Under the pieces are notes generated by a model. The model saw only the letters and a list, made by a program, of their open reading frames with translations, searched no databases and had not been told where the DNA came from. From a virus, in IMG/VR virus record IMGVR_UViG_3300044624_003021, positions 1-64,000 of that record: a stretch of DNA of 64,000 nt. The stretch is one strand, 5' to 3'. A program made the translations under genes and the position numbers. This document shows, piece by piece, positions 20,460 to 28,296 of the stretch (its first letter is position 1; each line of letters starts with the position of its first letter).

Positions 20460-22325
20460 TTATCTCAATTCTCTTAAATCAAATGTACGAACACCATCAA
20501 TTGTAATTCTGCCATAGAAGCGGTTGTTGACCATCTTCTTCGCGTAACGTGTCATGATACCTTTGATTGGTGTGAAGTTGAATGGATTGTACATAGTTGG
20601 AGTTAATTGAAGTGGTACATACGGTGCGTAAATGTAACCAGTATCAAGTAACGATGTACCTTTGTGACCAATCAATATTTGGTTCGGTGGGAAGTATGGG
20701 TCACGATAAACCTGGTAACGACCAGCTAAAGTACCCACTCTTTCAATACCCATGTTGTATTGGTCTTGCTCAGGAGACGCATTTGAAACGTGGAAATATT
20801 CCAAGTCATCAAAGATTGCAGAAACCTCAGATGATACAACAATCCAGTTAGCACCACCACGAAGAGTTGACTTGTGGATTTGAGCTGACAATTGGTTGAT
20901 TGCAGTAATCAATGTTTGGTTCCAATCTTTCTGAGTGTAAGAAGTAGTTTGAGAAATTCTTCTCCAACCGTTGTAGTCCCAACGTAAGTTCCAAGCGGCA
21001 CCCTTACGAAGGTCACGAAGAATTTCACGGTCAATTTCCGCAGCTACTTGCTCTGACAATAAAGCCGTCAATTCAGCTTCAGCGTCAATGTTGTGGAATG
21101 CCGCAACGTCTTGAGCAAGTTCTGGAGACCACTGAGCTCTTAACTTTCTTTCAGTTACAGAAACAGTTACAGACTCAAGGTCGAAAGAAACTTCACCGAT
21201 TTGGTCTTCGAATTCTAAGTTCTTATAACGTCTGAATACTGCACTTAAGTTAGTTAAACCTAAAGTATCAATAGTCGTACCTGTATAACCATCTAAAGTG
21301 GTACCTGAACAAGTTGCACAAACAGGACAAGAAAGGTCAACTTCCAAATAAATGTCACCTGTTGGGCTACAAATATCGTTGAATGAACCTCCGTTACCTT
21401 GTGCTGGCCATGGAACTGGAGTGCGAGTGTTTAATCCGCTAACGATACCTTGACCATATTGTTGAGTCACAACTCTAAACAATAATGAATTTGGGTCTCC
21501 AGCATCGTCAAATACTACTGAACAAGGACTTTCTGCGTCAACGAAATCATTTGTTGCAAATACTCTTAAATCAGACAAGAAAGTTTCTGAATCGTATTCA
21601 TTACCATCAGGTCCAATTAATTTACCATTACCAACATTAGCAAAACCGCTAATTTTAACGATAACTTTTCTAACGTTCAAACCATCAAATTCGCCACCAT
21701 AGTTAACCAATGAACCATTTGACCAAACTTGAACGTCACCGGGTACAGTAACTGCAGACCACTGTCCTTTTGAATAGTCAAACAAACCTGGAGGGTCTAA
21801 TTGACCTTCATTACCTTCATAAAACAAATCATAAAGGTTCTTTTGGAATTGGTTACCAGTTGTATACCCTGATGTCGGTGAACCAGGATAAGCACCTGGT
21901 GACCCAACTGGACTCAAGTGACCACCTGAAGAACCATCGTAGTTATTTGATGGTAATTGTGGGTCAAAGTATGGATTACCCGCATTGTAAGCCTGAATCT
22001 TTGGTACGAAGTAGAACAACTTACCGATTGGTAAGTTCATAGCTTGTACTGATACGATTTCATTAGCAAGTAACTTAGAGAATACACGTCTAACGATTGG
22101 GAATACAACAGTTTCAAATGAACCTGAAGAACCGTCAGAAGTAGCTTCGTTAATCAAATGTGACGCTTGGTTTTCATATAACTGCGCTACATTTTCTTTT
22201 AGGTGGCCTTTAAGACCTTCAAGGAACCCTAATTTGTCCCATTTGTTGATAGTATCTTCTTTGATAACTTTAAGGTGCTTAAGACCGATGTTACCAACAA
22301 GACCTGATTCTAATAATGCTCCCAT
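20460..22325 (-). CDS. Major capsid protein, T4 gp23-like
   Basis: 621 aa. The gp23-family core is recognisable in AFHNIDAEAELTALLSEQVA followed by AEIDREILRDLRKGAAWN, and in the C-terminal NRFYGRITIDGV segment. The N-terminus is charged and helical, like the gp23 propeptide removed by the prohead protease. It lies downstream of scaffold and protease genes in T4 order. A Gly/Ser/Pro-rich insert at about residues 115-170 probably forms a surface loop. It assembles the icosahedral shell. A strong bidirectional terminator follows, consistent with high late expression. Confidence 0.93.
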   Translation of the reverse strand: MGALLESGLVGNIGLKHLKVIKEDTINKWDKLGFLEGLKGHLKENVAQLYENQASHLINEATSDGSSGSFETVVFPIVRRVFSKLLANEIVSVQAMNLPIGKLFYFVPKIQAYNAGNPYFDPQLPSNNYDGSSGGHLSPVGSPGAYPGSPTSGYTTGNQFQKNLYDLFYEGNEGQLDPPGLFDYSKGQWSAVTVPGDVQVWSNGSLVNYGGEFDGLNVRKVIVKISGFANVGNGKLIGPDGNEYDSETFLSDLRVFATNDFVDAESPCSVVFDDAGDPNSLLFRVVTQQYGQGIVSGLNTRTPVPWPAQGNGGSFNDICSPTGDIYLEVDLSCPVCATCSGTTLDGYTGTTIDTLGLTNLSAVFRRYKNLEFEDQIGEVSFDLESVTVSVTERKLRAQWSPELAQDVAAFHNIDAEAELTALLSEQVAAEIDREILRDLRKGAAWNLRWDYNGWRRISQTTSYTQKDWNQTLITAINQLSAQIHKSTLRGGANWIVVSSEVSAIFDDLEYFHVSNASPEQDQYNMGIERVGTLAGRYQVYRDPYFPPNQILIGHKGTSLLDTGYIYAPYVPLQLTPTMYNPFNFTPIKGIMTRYAKKMVNNRFYGRITIDGVRTFDLRELR

Positions 22326-22353
22326 TTTTTTTGGTTTTTTATTAATTTTAAGT

Positions 22354-23823
22354 TTATTTTAATTTTGCCATTAAATCTTTCATTCTAAGGAATTGAGGAT
22401 TTTCATAAGTTTTTGATTCAATTAAGTTAACCGCAGAACCTGTAGCCGGAACTGATTCAATTTTACGTTCGATTGACTCGTTCATTGGTTGACTTTGTAC
22501 CGTTGAAAGCTCATCCTTGATTGATTTATACAAATTCTTCGATTCTTTAAGAGTTTCAACACCATCAAATCTTTTCAAGATGTTAATTTTTTCTTGTTTA
22601 GATGTTGAATGTTCAGTAAACAAACGTGTTGCGTATGCCAAGTTTGAATTGAATACCGCTACCTCGTTTAATTTATTTCTGAACACGTTAAGTGCCTTTC
22701 TATACTCTTCGTTTTTCTCTCTAAGAATTTGTAACTCGTTTGAATCCACACCTTCAAAAGTTAGGTTTCTATTAGGAGTAATCCCTTTTCTTAGACCACG
22801 ACCTGATTTAGAACCATTACCATATGTACGTGCGGCTTCTTTTGTTTCCGTTTTCTTAGCGCCTTTTGGTTTAATTTTGAATTCGCCATCAAGAGTTTCC
22901 TTATCTTTGTATACATTAACTTTTTTAGCGTTACCTGTACCCATAGTTTTGTTAGCACTCTTTTTAACAACTTTAAACCCTTCACCTTGATTTGGATTTT
23001 TATTATATGAGAATTTTGGTTTACCCATGTTCTTACCTTTTGCTTTGAACGTCTTTTTAGACTCTTCTAAAGATTCATTGTATTCTTCCTCTTCTTCGTC
23101 TTCATCAGGCGTTTCAATTTCGTACACCATACCTTCAGTTTCCTCTTCCTCCTCTTCTTCATCGGAGTCGTCAGACATTTCGATTTCGTACATAATTTCG
23201 TCACCTTCTGAATATTCATCGCTAAATTCCATGTCTTCTTCAGAATCCATTTCTTCTTCGTCTGATTCTTCATCATCAAACATTTTAGAAACGATGTCTT
23301 CAATTGATTCGTCAGTAGAATATGATTTCTCCATTTCCATAGATTCTTCCATTTCTTCTGACTCATAGAATTCTTCTTCCATTTCTTCGTCAGATTCACC
23401 TACAATCATGTATTCATTTTCTTCATCTTTGATATTGATGTTTCCAGCATCGTCTTTTGTTACGATAATGTTATCATCAGGTCCCATAAGTTGAAATACA
23501 CGAAGTACTTCTTCATCTGACTTGTCGGTAAGGTCGATAGGTTCTTCCATATCTTCCATTTCGTCATCAGTATCCATTTCCATACCCATGTCCATTTCAT
23601 CAGAGTCCATTTCGTCGTCTGTTTCCATTTCAGGTCCTTCCATGTCTACATCAGTCATTTCAATCTCATCTTCTTCTTGTTCAGATAGAGATTCCTTTAC
23701 TAGCTCTTTGATTTCTTCCTTCATAGTAGAAGCAAGTATTCCTTTTGCATTTTCAGCAACCGCTTCTTCCAAATTTCTCATTTGGATGATTGCCTCTTCA
23801 ACAATTGATTTTTCTTTTGCCAT
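22354..23823 (-). CDS. Prohead core/scaffold protein (gp22-position, highly acidic)
   Basis: 489 aa. The N-terminus is helical (residues 1-50), followed by an extremely acidic Glu/Asp/Met/Ser tract from about 50 to 265, then a basic linker and a C-terminal coiled-coil (about 360-489, LREKNEEYRKALNVFRNKLNEV). Position between protease and capsid genes, helical content and acidity fit the T4 gp22 scaffold, though the acidic tract makes it far longer than T4 gp22. The scaffold guides shell assembly and is degraded by the prohead protease; LSE and LKE sequences could be cleavage sites. Function is assigned mainly by gene order. The long plus-strand Ser-rich frames opposite are antisense artefacts of the acidic codons. 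Confidence 0.75.
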   Translation of the reverse strand: MAKEKSIVEEAIIQMRNLEEAVAENAKGILASTMKEEIKELVKESLSEQEEDEIEMTDVDMEGPEMETDDEMDSDEMDMGMEMDTDDEMEDMEEPIDLTDKSDEEVLRVFQLMGPDDNIIVTKDDAGNINIKDEENEYMIVGESDEEMEEEFYESEEMEESMEMEKSYSTDESIEDIVSKMFDDEESDEEEMDSEEDMEFSDEYSEGDEIMYEIEMSDDSDEEEEEEETEGMVYEIETPDEDEEEEEYNESLEESKKTFKAKGKNMGKPKFSYNKNPNQGEGFKVVKKSANKTMGTGNAKKVNVYKDKETLDGEFKIKPKGAKKTETKEAARTYGNGSKSGRGLRKGITPNRNLTFEGVDSNELQILREKNEEYRKALNVFRNKLNEVAVFNSNLAYATRLFTEHSTSKQEKINILKRFDGVETLKESKNLYKSIKDELSTVQSQPMNESIERKIESVPATGSAVNLIESKTYENPQFLRMKDLMAKLK

Positions 23824-23843
23824 TTTTGGTTTTAATTTTTTAT

Positions 23844-23851
23844 ATAAATAT
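23844..23851 (-). promoter_or_regulatory. Phage ATATTTAT motif before the scaffold gene
   Basis: Minus-strand copy ending 20 nt before the ATG at 23823; expected to drive scaffold and capsid genes. Confidence 0.5.
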
Positions 23852-23903
23852 TATCGAGTTTTAAAAAATTTATTTATATTGACAAATCAAACCAAAATAA
23901 AAT

Positions 23904-23929
23904 AAAAAAGGAGGTATAAAACCTCCTTT
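23904..23929. terminator. Intrinsic terminator
   Basis: GGAGGT/ACCTCC stem with ATAAA loop and flanking A/T runs, just past the minus-strand stop at 23952. Confidence 0.75.
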
Positions 23930-23951
23930 AATTTAATCATTGATATATAGA

Positions 23952-24161
23952 TTATTCTATCACCTCATCTATTTTACTTTCAACAATTGCGGTTATTCTC
24001 CAATCTTCAGAATAATTTTCAAAAACTTTAGTCACTTTTGCTTCTACATCTGTTGGTGAATAACCTTTAACTAATTTTTCTTGTCTTAGTTTTTTAATTT
24101 TACCTGTCTCGGGGTCAGGCATGTCTGTTGTAATTTTTGCTACAAAATATTTTTCGTCCAT
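23952..24161 (-). CDS. Small conserved-type protein, DUF4494-like
   Basis: 69 aa. YFVAKI...EKLVKGYSPTDVEAKVTKVFENY...WRITAIVESKIDEVIE follows the strand-helix-strand pattern of DUF4494 proteins common in Bacteroidota, but the match is from memory and the function of that family is unknown. It sits 11 nt after the prohead protease stop on the same strand, so it is probably co-transcribed with head genes. No membrane segment or signal. Confidence 0.6.
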   Translation of the reverse strand: MDEKYFVAKITTDMPDPETGKIKKLRQEKLVKGYSPTDVEAKVTKVFENYSEDWRITAIVESKIDEVIE

Positions 24162-24172
24162 TTTAATTATTT

Positions 24173-24898
24173 TTAGTACTTCAAATAATCGTTCAATTTT
24201 TTCATTAAGTCAAGCGATTTGTTTGAACTTTCACCTGAAACTCTTTGTGCTTTCATTTTGTTCTCCTCCTCCAAGTTTTCTTCAAAGTTAAATCTGTCAT
24301 TTGGCTCCAAGAATAGATAAGCACCAGGTGTTGATGGTGACCATACAAGGTCAAAACAAATTAATTCAAAATCGTCCTGTACTTCGTTTTGTTCTCCAAT
24401 TTTTTTAAGTGACCCCACACCACGAGATGAGATACCAAGTGTTACACCTTGTCTTAAAAGATTTGCCGCTTGGTCTCCTTTTGTAGAAACAATTCCTCTT
24501 TCATGAAAACCTGGCGAAGTGAGTAATTTTAATTTACCCATCAAAACAGGACCTTCCCACCATATATCGGTAATTGCATGAGAAACTCTATCTAAATCGA
24601 CAAGTGATGACTCAGGGTGATTTAATTCAGACAAAGCAATACCTTTACCAATCATTTTTTTATAATTGTCGGCTTCTCTTTTTAATACTTTTTCAGGATA
24701 TATTCTACCGTTTCTATTTGGAGTATTGTATTTTTGTAGTACCGCATAAAACTCAAATGGTTTTGAGTGGTCCAACATTCCTTTAGACTCACGGATTAAA
24801 TTGGCGTTACGTTGTTCCGTAGGTGAAATATAACCCGCATCGTGTTCAACAAGTAATCCCTTACCTATTTGACCGGGTTGTATAATTTGATGATTCAT
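24173..24898 (-). CDS. Prohead maturation protease, T4 gp21-like
   Basis: 241 aa. Motifs of the gp21/herpes-assemblin-like serine protease family are visible: NRNGRIYP near the N-terminus, His in ALSELNHPESS near residue 95, and catalytic Ser in GVTLGISSRGVGS near 155. The family cleaves scaffold and capsid propeptides inside the prohead after (L/I)xE. Gene order (portal, two small genes, protease, scaffold, capsid) matches T4. Several other proteins in this window carry (L/I)xE near their N-termini and are possible substrates. Confidence 0.9.
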   Translation of the reverse strand: MNHQIIQPGQIGKGLLVEHDAGYISPTEQRNANLIRESKGMLDHSKPFEFYAVLQKYNTPNRNGRIYPEKVLKREADNYKKMIGKGIALSELNHPESSLVDLDRVSHAITDIWWEGPVLMGKLKLLTSPGFHERGIVSTKGDQAANLLRQGVTLGISSRGVGSLKKIGEQNEVQDDFELICFDLVWSPSTPGAYLFLEPNDRFNFEENLEEENKMKAQRVSGESSNKSLDLMKKLNDYLKY

Positions 24899-24912
24899 CT
24901 TTAATTTTCTTT

Positions 24913-24920
24913 ATAAATAT
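24913..24920 (-). promoter_or_regulatory. Phage ATATTTAT motif before the protease gene
   Basis: Minus-strand copy 14 nt before the ATG at 24898, touching the stop codon of the upstream gene. Confidence 0.5.
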
Positions 24921-25393
24921 TAAAGATTGTCGGTTTCTATTTTCTCTACCTTAGTTTTTTTGGTTTTTGTAAGTTGGAACTTGAAGTATTCGTTGTTTGT
25001 GAAGTTTTCCTGAAATAATTGTTTGCATATTTTTTTAAGTGACTCTTTGAGTCGTCTTGATTTAAAATCACCCTCATCTCCTGTCAAATAAAAATTTATT
25101 TCCAAATTTAAAAATGACTTTTTACCTTTTTGTAATCCGCTTGAACGTAAATCTAAATCAACAATAAATTTATTATCAAATAATGTTTTGTCTAAAGAAT
25201 CTAAGACCGAATGTTTTATAAACCGACTTAAGTTTAAAACTATTCTATTCCAATTTTCAGAATTTATCTTGGGTTCGACCCATGTTTGAATGTTTAAATA
25301 CAATGACTTGAAATTAACTGAATCTACCGTGCCATAAACTACTTTGGCCGTTTTAAACCCCTGAATCTGTGAGGTCTTTCCTTTTTTCATCAA
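24920..25393 (-). CDS. Unknown protein in the gp67/gp68 position
   Basis: 157 aa, basic, mixed alpha/beta, no signal or membrane segment. I do not recognise the family. It lies between portal and prohead protease, where T4 has the small core proteins gp67 and gp68, so a prohead core or head-assembly role is possible from synteny alone. A Lys/Thr-rich tail (KTKKTKVEKIE) ends the protein. Confidence 0.6.
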   Translation of the reverse strand: MMKKGKTSQIQGFKTAKVVYGTVDSVNFKSLYLNIQTWVEPKINSENWNRIVLNLSRFIKHSVLDSLDKTLFDNKFIVDLDLRSSGLQKGKKSFLNLEINFYLTGDEGDFKSRRLKESLKKICKQLFQENFTNNEYFKFQLTKTKKTKVEKIETDNL

Positions 25394-25432
25394 CTTTCCA
25401 TATTATACAAGTTTATTTTTAAAAAAAATAAG

Positions 25433-25440
25433 TATATTTG
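25433..25440 (+). promoter_or_regulatory. Host-type TATATTTG box for the bS21 gene
   Basis: Bacteroidota -7 box TAnnTTTG on the plus strand, 45 nt before the bS21 ATG, inside an otherwise minus-strand cluster. Confidence 0.55.
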
Positions 25441-25485
25441 TACCGATAGTCAAAAAAAAACTTATTTTAAAGATATTTGTAATAT

Positions 25486-25677
25486 ATGTTAATCGTTAAA
25501 TTAGATAAAAATATTAATATTGAGAAGGCACTTAAAATTCTTAAGAGCAAAGTTATTAAAACAAAACAAACCTCTGAGTTGGTTAATAGAAAAGAATATA
25601 CCAAAAAATCTATTAGAAAAAGAGATATTCTTAAAAAAGCCAAATACGTTCAAAAAAGAAAAGACTCTGAGGATTAA
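25486..25677 (+). CDS. rpsU: Phage-encoded ribosomal protein bS21
   Basis: 63 aa, full length for bS21. It shows the family pattern: N-terminal strand (MLIVKLDKNINIEKALKILK), then a basic helix-turn-helix (SELVNRKEYTKKSIRKRDILKKAKYVQKR). bS21 sits at the 30S platform next to the anti-Shine-Dalgarno. In Flavobacteriia it is known to help bury that sequence, so a phage copy could replace or compete with the host protein and shift start-site selection. No GGAGG precedes the ATG. It is the only plus-strand gene in the head region, with its own host-type promoter, which suggests earlier expression than its neighbours. It overlaps the 3' end of the convergent gene by 4 nt. Confidence 0.85.
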   Translation: MLIVKLDKNINIEKALKILKSKVIKTKQTSELVNRKEYTKKSIRKRDILKKAKYVQKRKDSED

Positions 25678-26396
25678 AGACTTTCGTTCAAGTTCTTTAA
25701 TCTGAAGTATGACAATTTATTATACGTCTCAGAATCAACTTTTGTTATTGTTTCTTCAACTCTGTCTAAAGTGTCATTATCTTGTGTGCCTTCCTTCAAA
25801 GAAGTTAATTTTGTTTTAACCTCATTTTTAATTGACTCAAACTGAGGTTCCAATTCAGAGTCTTCGGTCTTTAAAAATTTAATTAAATCTTGTCTGTCAG
25901 ACTCATTTAAATTTTCAACGTAATTTGAGAAAGTTTTATTTGCAATATTAATCATAGTTGAAATCGGCAAATTAACTGTTTCTGTTTTTTTGGTTTCAGT
26001 AGACTTAATTAAGTTTTCAGAAATAACCTTTTTACTTTTTAAACGAGACTCAATTGTTAAAACGTCAGTTGAAAACAAATTATCAATGTTCTCGTACTTA
26101 TTATCACATTTAACATCAGAAACCCATTTCTTTAGATTGTTGATTGTTGATTCATCAATTTTATTTACGGTGTTCTCATAAATTGTAACACATTCATAGA
26201 TGTAATCATTAACCAAAGATTCGTTTAAACCTTTATTTGAACTCATTTCATCGTATAGATAAAACAACTTACTAATATTCTTATTACCCAAAACTAAAGA
26301 CTTAAAATTCCTCATTTCAGATTTAAAAGTATTCTTAGAATAAGATTCAAGTAATTTTTCTTCAATCTTTGATTTAATATTTCCGAACTTAATCAT
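25674..26396 (-). CDS. Unknown helical protein between portal and protease
   Basis: 240 aa, mostly helical, Lys/Glu/Asn-rich, with no recognised domain. LLES, LNES and ISEN segments are frequent; such (L/I)xE or LxES sequences resemble T4 gp21 cleavage sites. Gene order is that of T4 gp67/gp68, so a prohead core protein is the best guess, inferred from position. It is preceded by a phage-type promoter motif. Confidence 0.6.
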   Translation of the reverse strand: MIKFGNIKSKIEEKLLESYSKNTFKSEMRNFKSLVLGNKNISKLFYLYDEMSSNKGLNESLVNDYIYECVTIYENTVNKIDESTINNLKKWVSDVKCDNKYENIDNLFSTDVLTIESRLKSKKVISENLIKSTETKKTETVNLPISTMINIANKTFSNYVENLNESDRQDLIKFLKTEDSELEPQFESIKNEVKTKLTSLKEGTQDNDTLDRVEETITKVDSETYNKLSYFRLKNLNESL

Positions 26397-26410
26397 TTTC
26401 TTTTTTTATT

Positions 26411-26418
26411 ATAAATAT
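26411..26418 (-). promoter_or_regulatory. Phage ATATTTAT motif after the portal gene
   Basis: Minus-strand copy 14 nt before the ATG at 26396; it overlaps the last base of the portal stop codon. Confidence 0.5.
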
Positions 26419-28259
26419 CAATCTCTCAGAAGTTTTTCTAGTTGAGACTCCATTTGACCTAATGAATTTTTAGCTTTAGATAAATCGATATAAGAATCCT
26501 CTTCAAATAATGAGTCCGATTCTAATAAAATATTTAAATTATCTCTATTAAACGATTCAGGAGTTATTCCACCCTCTTCACCACCTGGTGGAGGTGGTGG
26601 AGGAGGTAATTCAGCTCCTCCAGGTTCAGGACCCAAACCTCCCATTTCACCTCCCATATCACCTCCTGGAGGTGGTGGAGGAGTTGCAGCGGATGAAGCG
26701 GTTGCTCCTGAACCAGGTCCTCCATATAATTTATCCACATTATCAAATATACCTGTGTGAGCAATAATTGTGGCGGTGTTTGTTAACTCAGCTCCAACGG
26801 CCTTTTCAATACGTTGTTGTTGTAAATCAAGTTTAATTTCTTCATCACTGAATCCAAGAATATGTTTTTTAGCCCAAGACACAGACACTGGAGCAATACC
26901 TTCAATAGCCCCAACCGCATCTTTGTATAATAACATCTTTTCTTTCCAAACATCGATTTTAAGTAAGTCAGCTTGGGTCGATGGGTTAGTTAATCCTAAA
27001 GTAAAATTAGTTAACTCATCCTCAAAACCTAATAAGAAAAGGTGAATAATAGCAATTTTGTTCAATTCGGCAATCATACACTTTTGGATTCTGTTTATTG
27101 TACGAGCAAAACGAATATCTTGTAAAGATAAATTTTTACCTTCCCCTACAACTTCCTCAAAGCCTAAAAACGCTTTTGGAACACGAAGTGCAGTTAAAAG
27201 TTTCTTTTGGATATATTCAATGTCAGCTATTTCCGATAAGTTTTTAGCCCCGTCTAATGTTTCAATTGGTGACGCTTGAGCCGGGTCACGAACAGGAATA
27301 AAGTAATCTTGGTCAACCGCCATTTGATTGAATCTCAAATCGACATTACCTGTTTGGCTGTCAACAACCTGACTACGTTTAAATTTATTTGCAACACGTT
27401 GTACATACGCCTCAACATCTTTATCGTCCATATTACCAACAAACACTTTAAACACACGTCTTTCAGGTGCTCTTGATGTTCTATATATCAACATCGCATC
27501 CTCTGATAACAATAATTGTTTCCAAATACGACGAGCTTTTTCCAACATAGAAGTACCGTAAGGAAGTTTTCTATCATCACCCATTAATCTAAAGTGAGCA
27601 ATCTCCCATGAATTGAATTCCATGTCTTTTGCCTTCCACTTAAATCTTAAACCTCTATTTTCTTTTGGTTCCTCTACGTTTTGAGATTTTGCCGGCATAC
27701 CTCGTTCCAAACGTTCAATCTCAATGTTTGGGAGTTGCATACAACCGACAACACCCTTGTCCGAATCCAATTTTAAATAAACAAAATTATCACCATACTT
27801 ACAAGTGTTTCTTGTCCACATTGGTAAGTTAGTATTTACGTCTAATGCGTTATTGAACAAATCCGCAAGTATTCCTTTTATTCTTTTTGACTCAGAATAA
27901 ATCTGTAACATATAACCATATTGGTCAACAGTAGTTGATTCTTCCCCATAAATGTCCAAAGCTGCCGATATCTCAGGAGTATATTCCATAGATTCGTAAT
28001 CGTAAAATGAAGCCAATCTTGTTGGTTCATAATATACCGCTTGAGTATAAAGATTACTTTCAATTTTTGTCCATTGGTTGGCAAGGTAGTATGTTTGTTG
28101 AGCTTGTAATAACTCTTTTTCATATTCCTGCTTGGACGTAGTTTTTAATAATTCTTCTTTATCAAACTTATAGGTTGGATAGTCTTGGTTTAATAGTGCG
28201 TTTGGTCCAAACGCTCTTGTGAGTCTTTGCCAAACCGTAAATTGTTTATTATTTTCCAT
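26418..28259 (-). CDS. Portal protein, T4 gp20-like
   Basis: 613 aa. The gp20 family is recognisable: LPYGTSMLEKARRIWKQL, then LIYRTSRAPERRVFKVFVG, MAVDQDYFIPVRD, and AKNLSEIADIEYIQKKLLTA followed by LRVPKAFLGF. The dodecameric portal forms the DNA gate at one capsid vertex and nucleates the prohead. The C-terminal 110 residues are unusual: a Pro/Gly-rich linker with two PPPPP runs and GGDMGGEMGG, then an acidic helical tail with LLES and LLRD. The linker may reach into the core or be trimmed. Confidence 0.93.
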   Translation of the reverse strand: MENNKQFTVWQRLTRAFGPNALLNQDYPTYKFDKEELLKTTSKQEYEKELLQAQQTYYLANQWTKIESNLYTQAVYYEPTRLASFYDYESMEYTPEISAALDIYGEESTTVDQYGYMLQIYSESKRIKGILADLFNNALDVNTNLPMWTRNTCKYGDNFVYLKLDSDKGVVGCMQLPNIEIERLERGMPAKSQNVEEPKENRGLRFKWKAKDMEFNSWEIAHFRLMGDDRKLPYGTSMLEKARRIWKQLLLSEDAMLIYRTSRAPERRVFKVFVGNMDDKDVEAYVQRVANKFKRSQVVDSQTGNVDLRFNQMAVDQDYFIPVRDPAQASPIETLDGAKNLSEIADIEYIQKKLLTALRVPKAFLGFEEVVGEGKNLSLQDIRFARTINRIQKCMIAELNKIAIIHLFLLGFEDELTNFTLGLTNPSTQADLLKIDVWKEKMLLYKDAVGAIEGIAPVSVSWAKKHILGFSDEEIKLDLQQQRIEKAVGAELTNTATIIAHTGIFDNVDKLYGGPGSGATASSAATPPPPPGGDMGGEMGGLGPEPGGAELPPPPPPPGGEEGGITPESFNRDNLNILLESDSLFEEDSYIDLSKAKNSLGQMESQLEKLLRD

Positions 28260-28288
28260 TAAGATAATTTAATCACTTTATCAATAAT

Positions 28289-28296
28289 ATAAATAT
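28289..28296 (-). promoter_or_regulatory. Phage ATATTTAT motif before the portal gene
   Basis: Minus-strand copy 29 nt before the ATG at 28259, abutting the terminase stop codon. Confidence 0.5.

Noticed and set aside
23027-23905. Long plus-strand Ser-rich frames
   Set aside because: They are antisense to the Glu/Asp/Met-rich scaffold gene, whose GAA/GAT codons read as Ser/Phe/Ile codons on the other strand.
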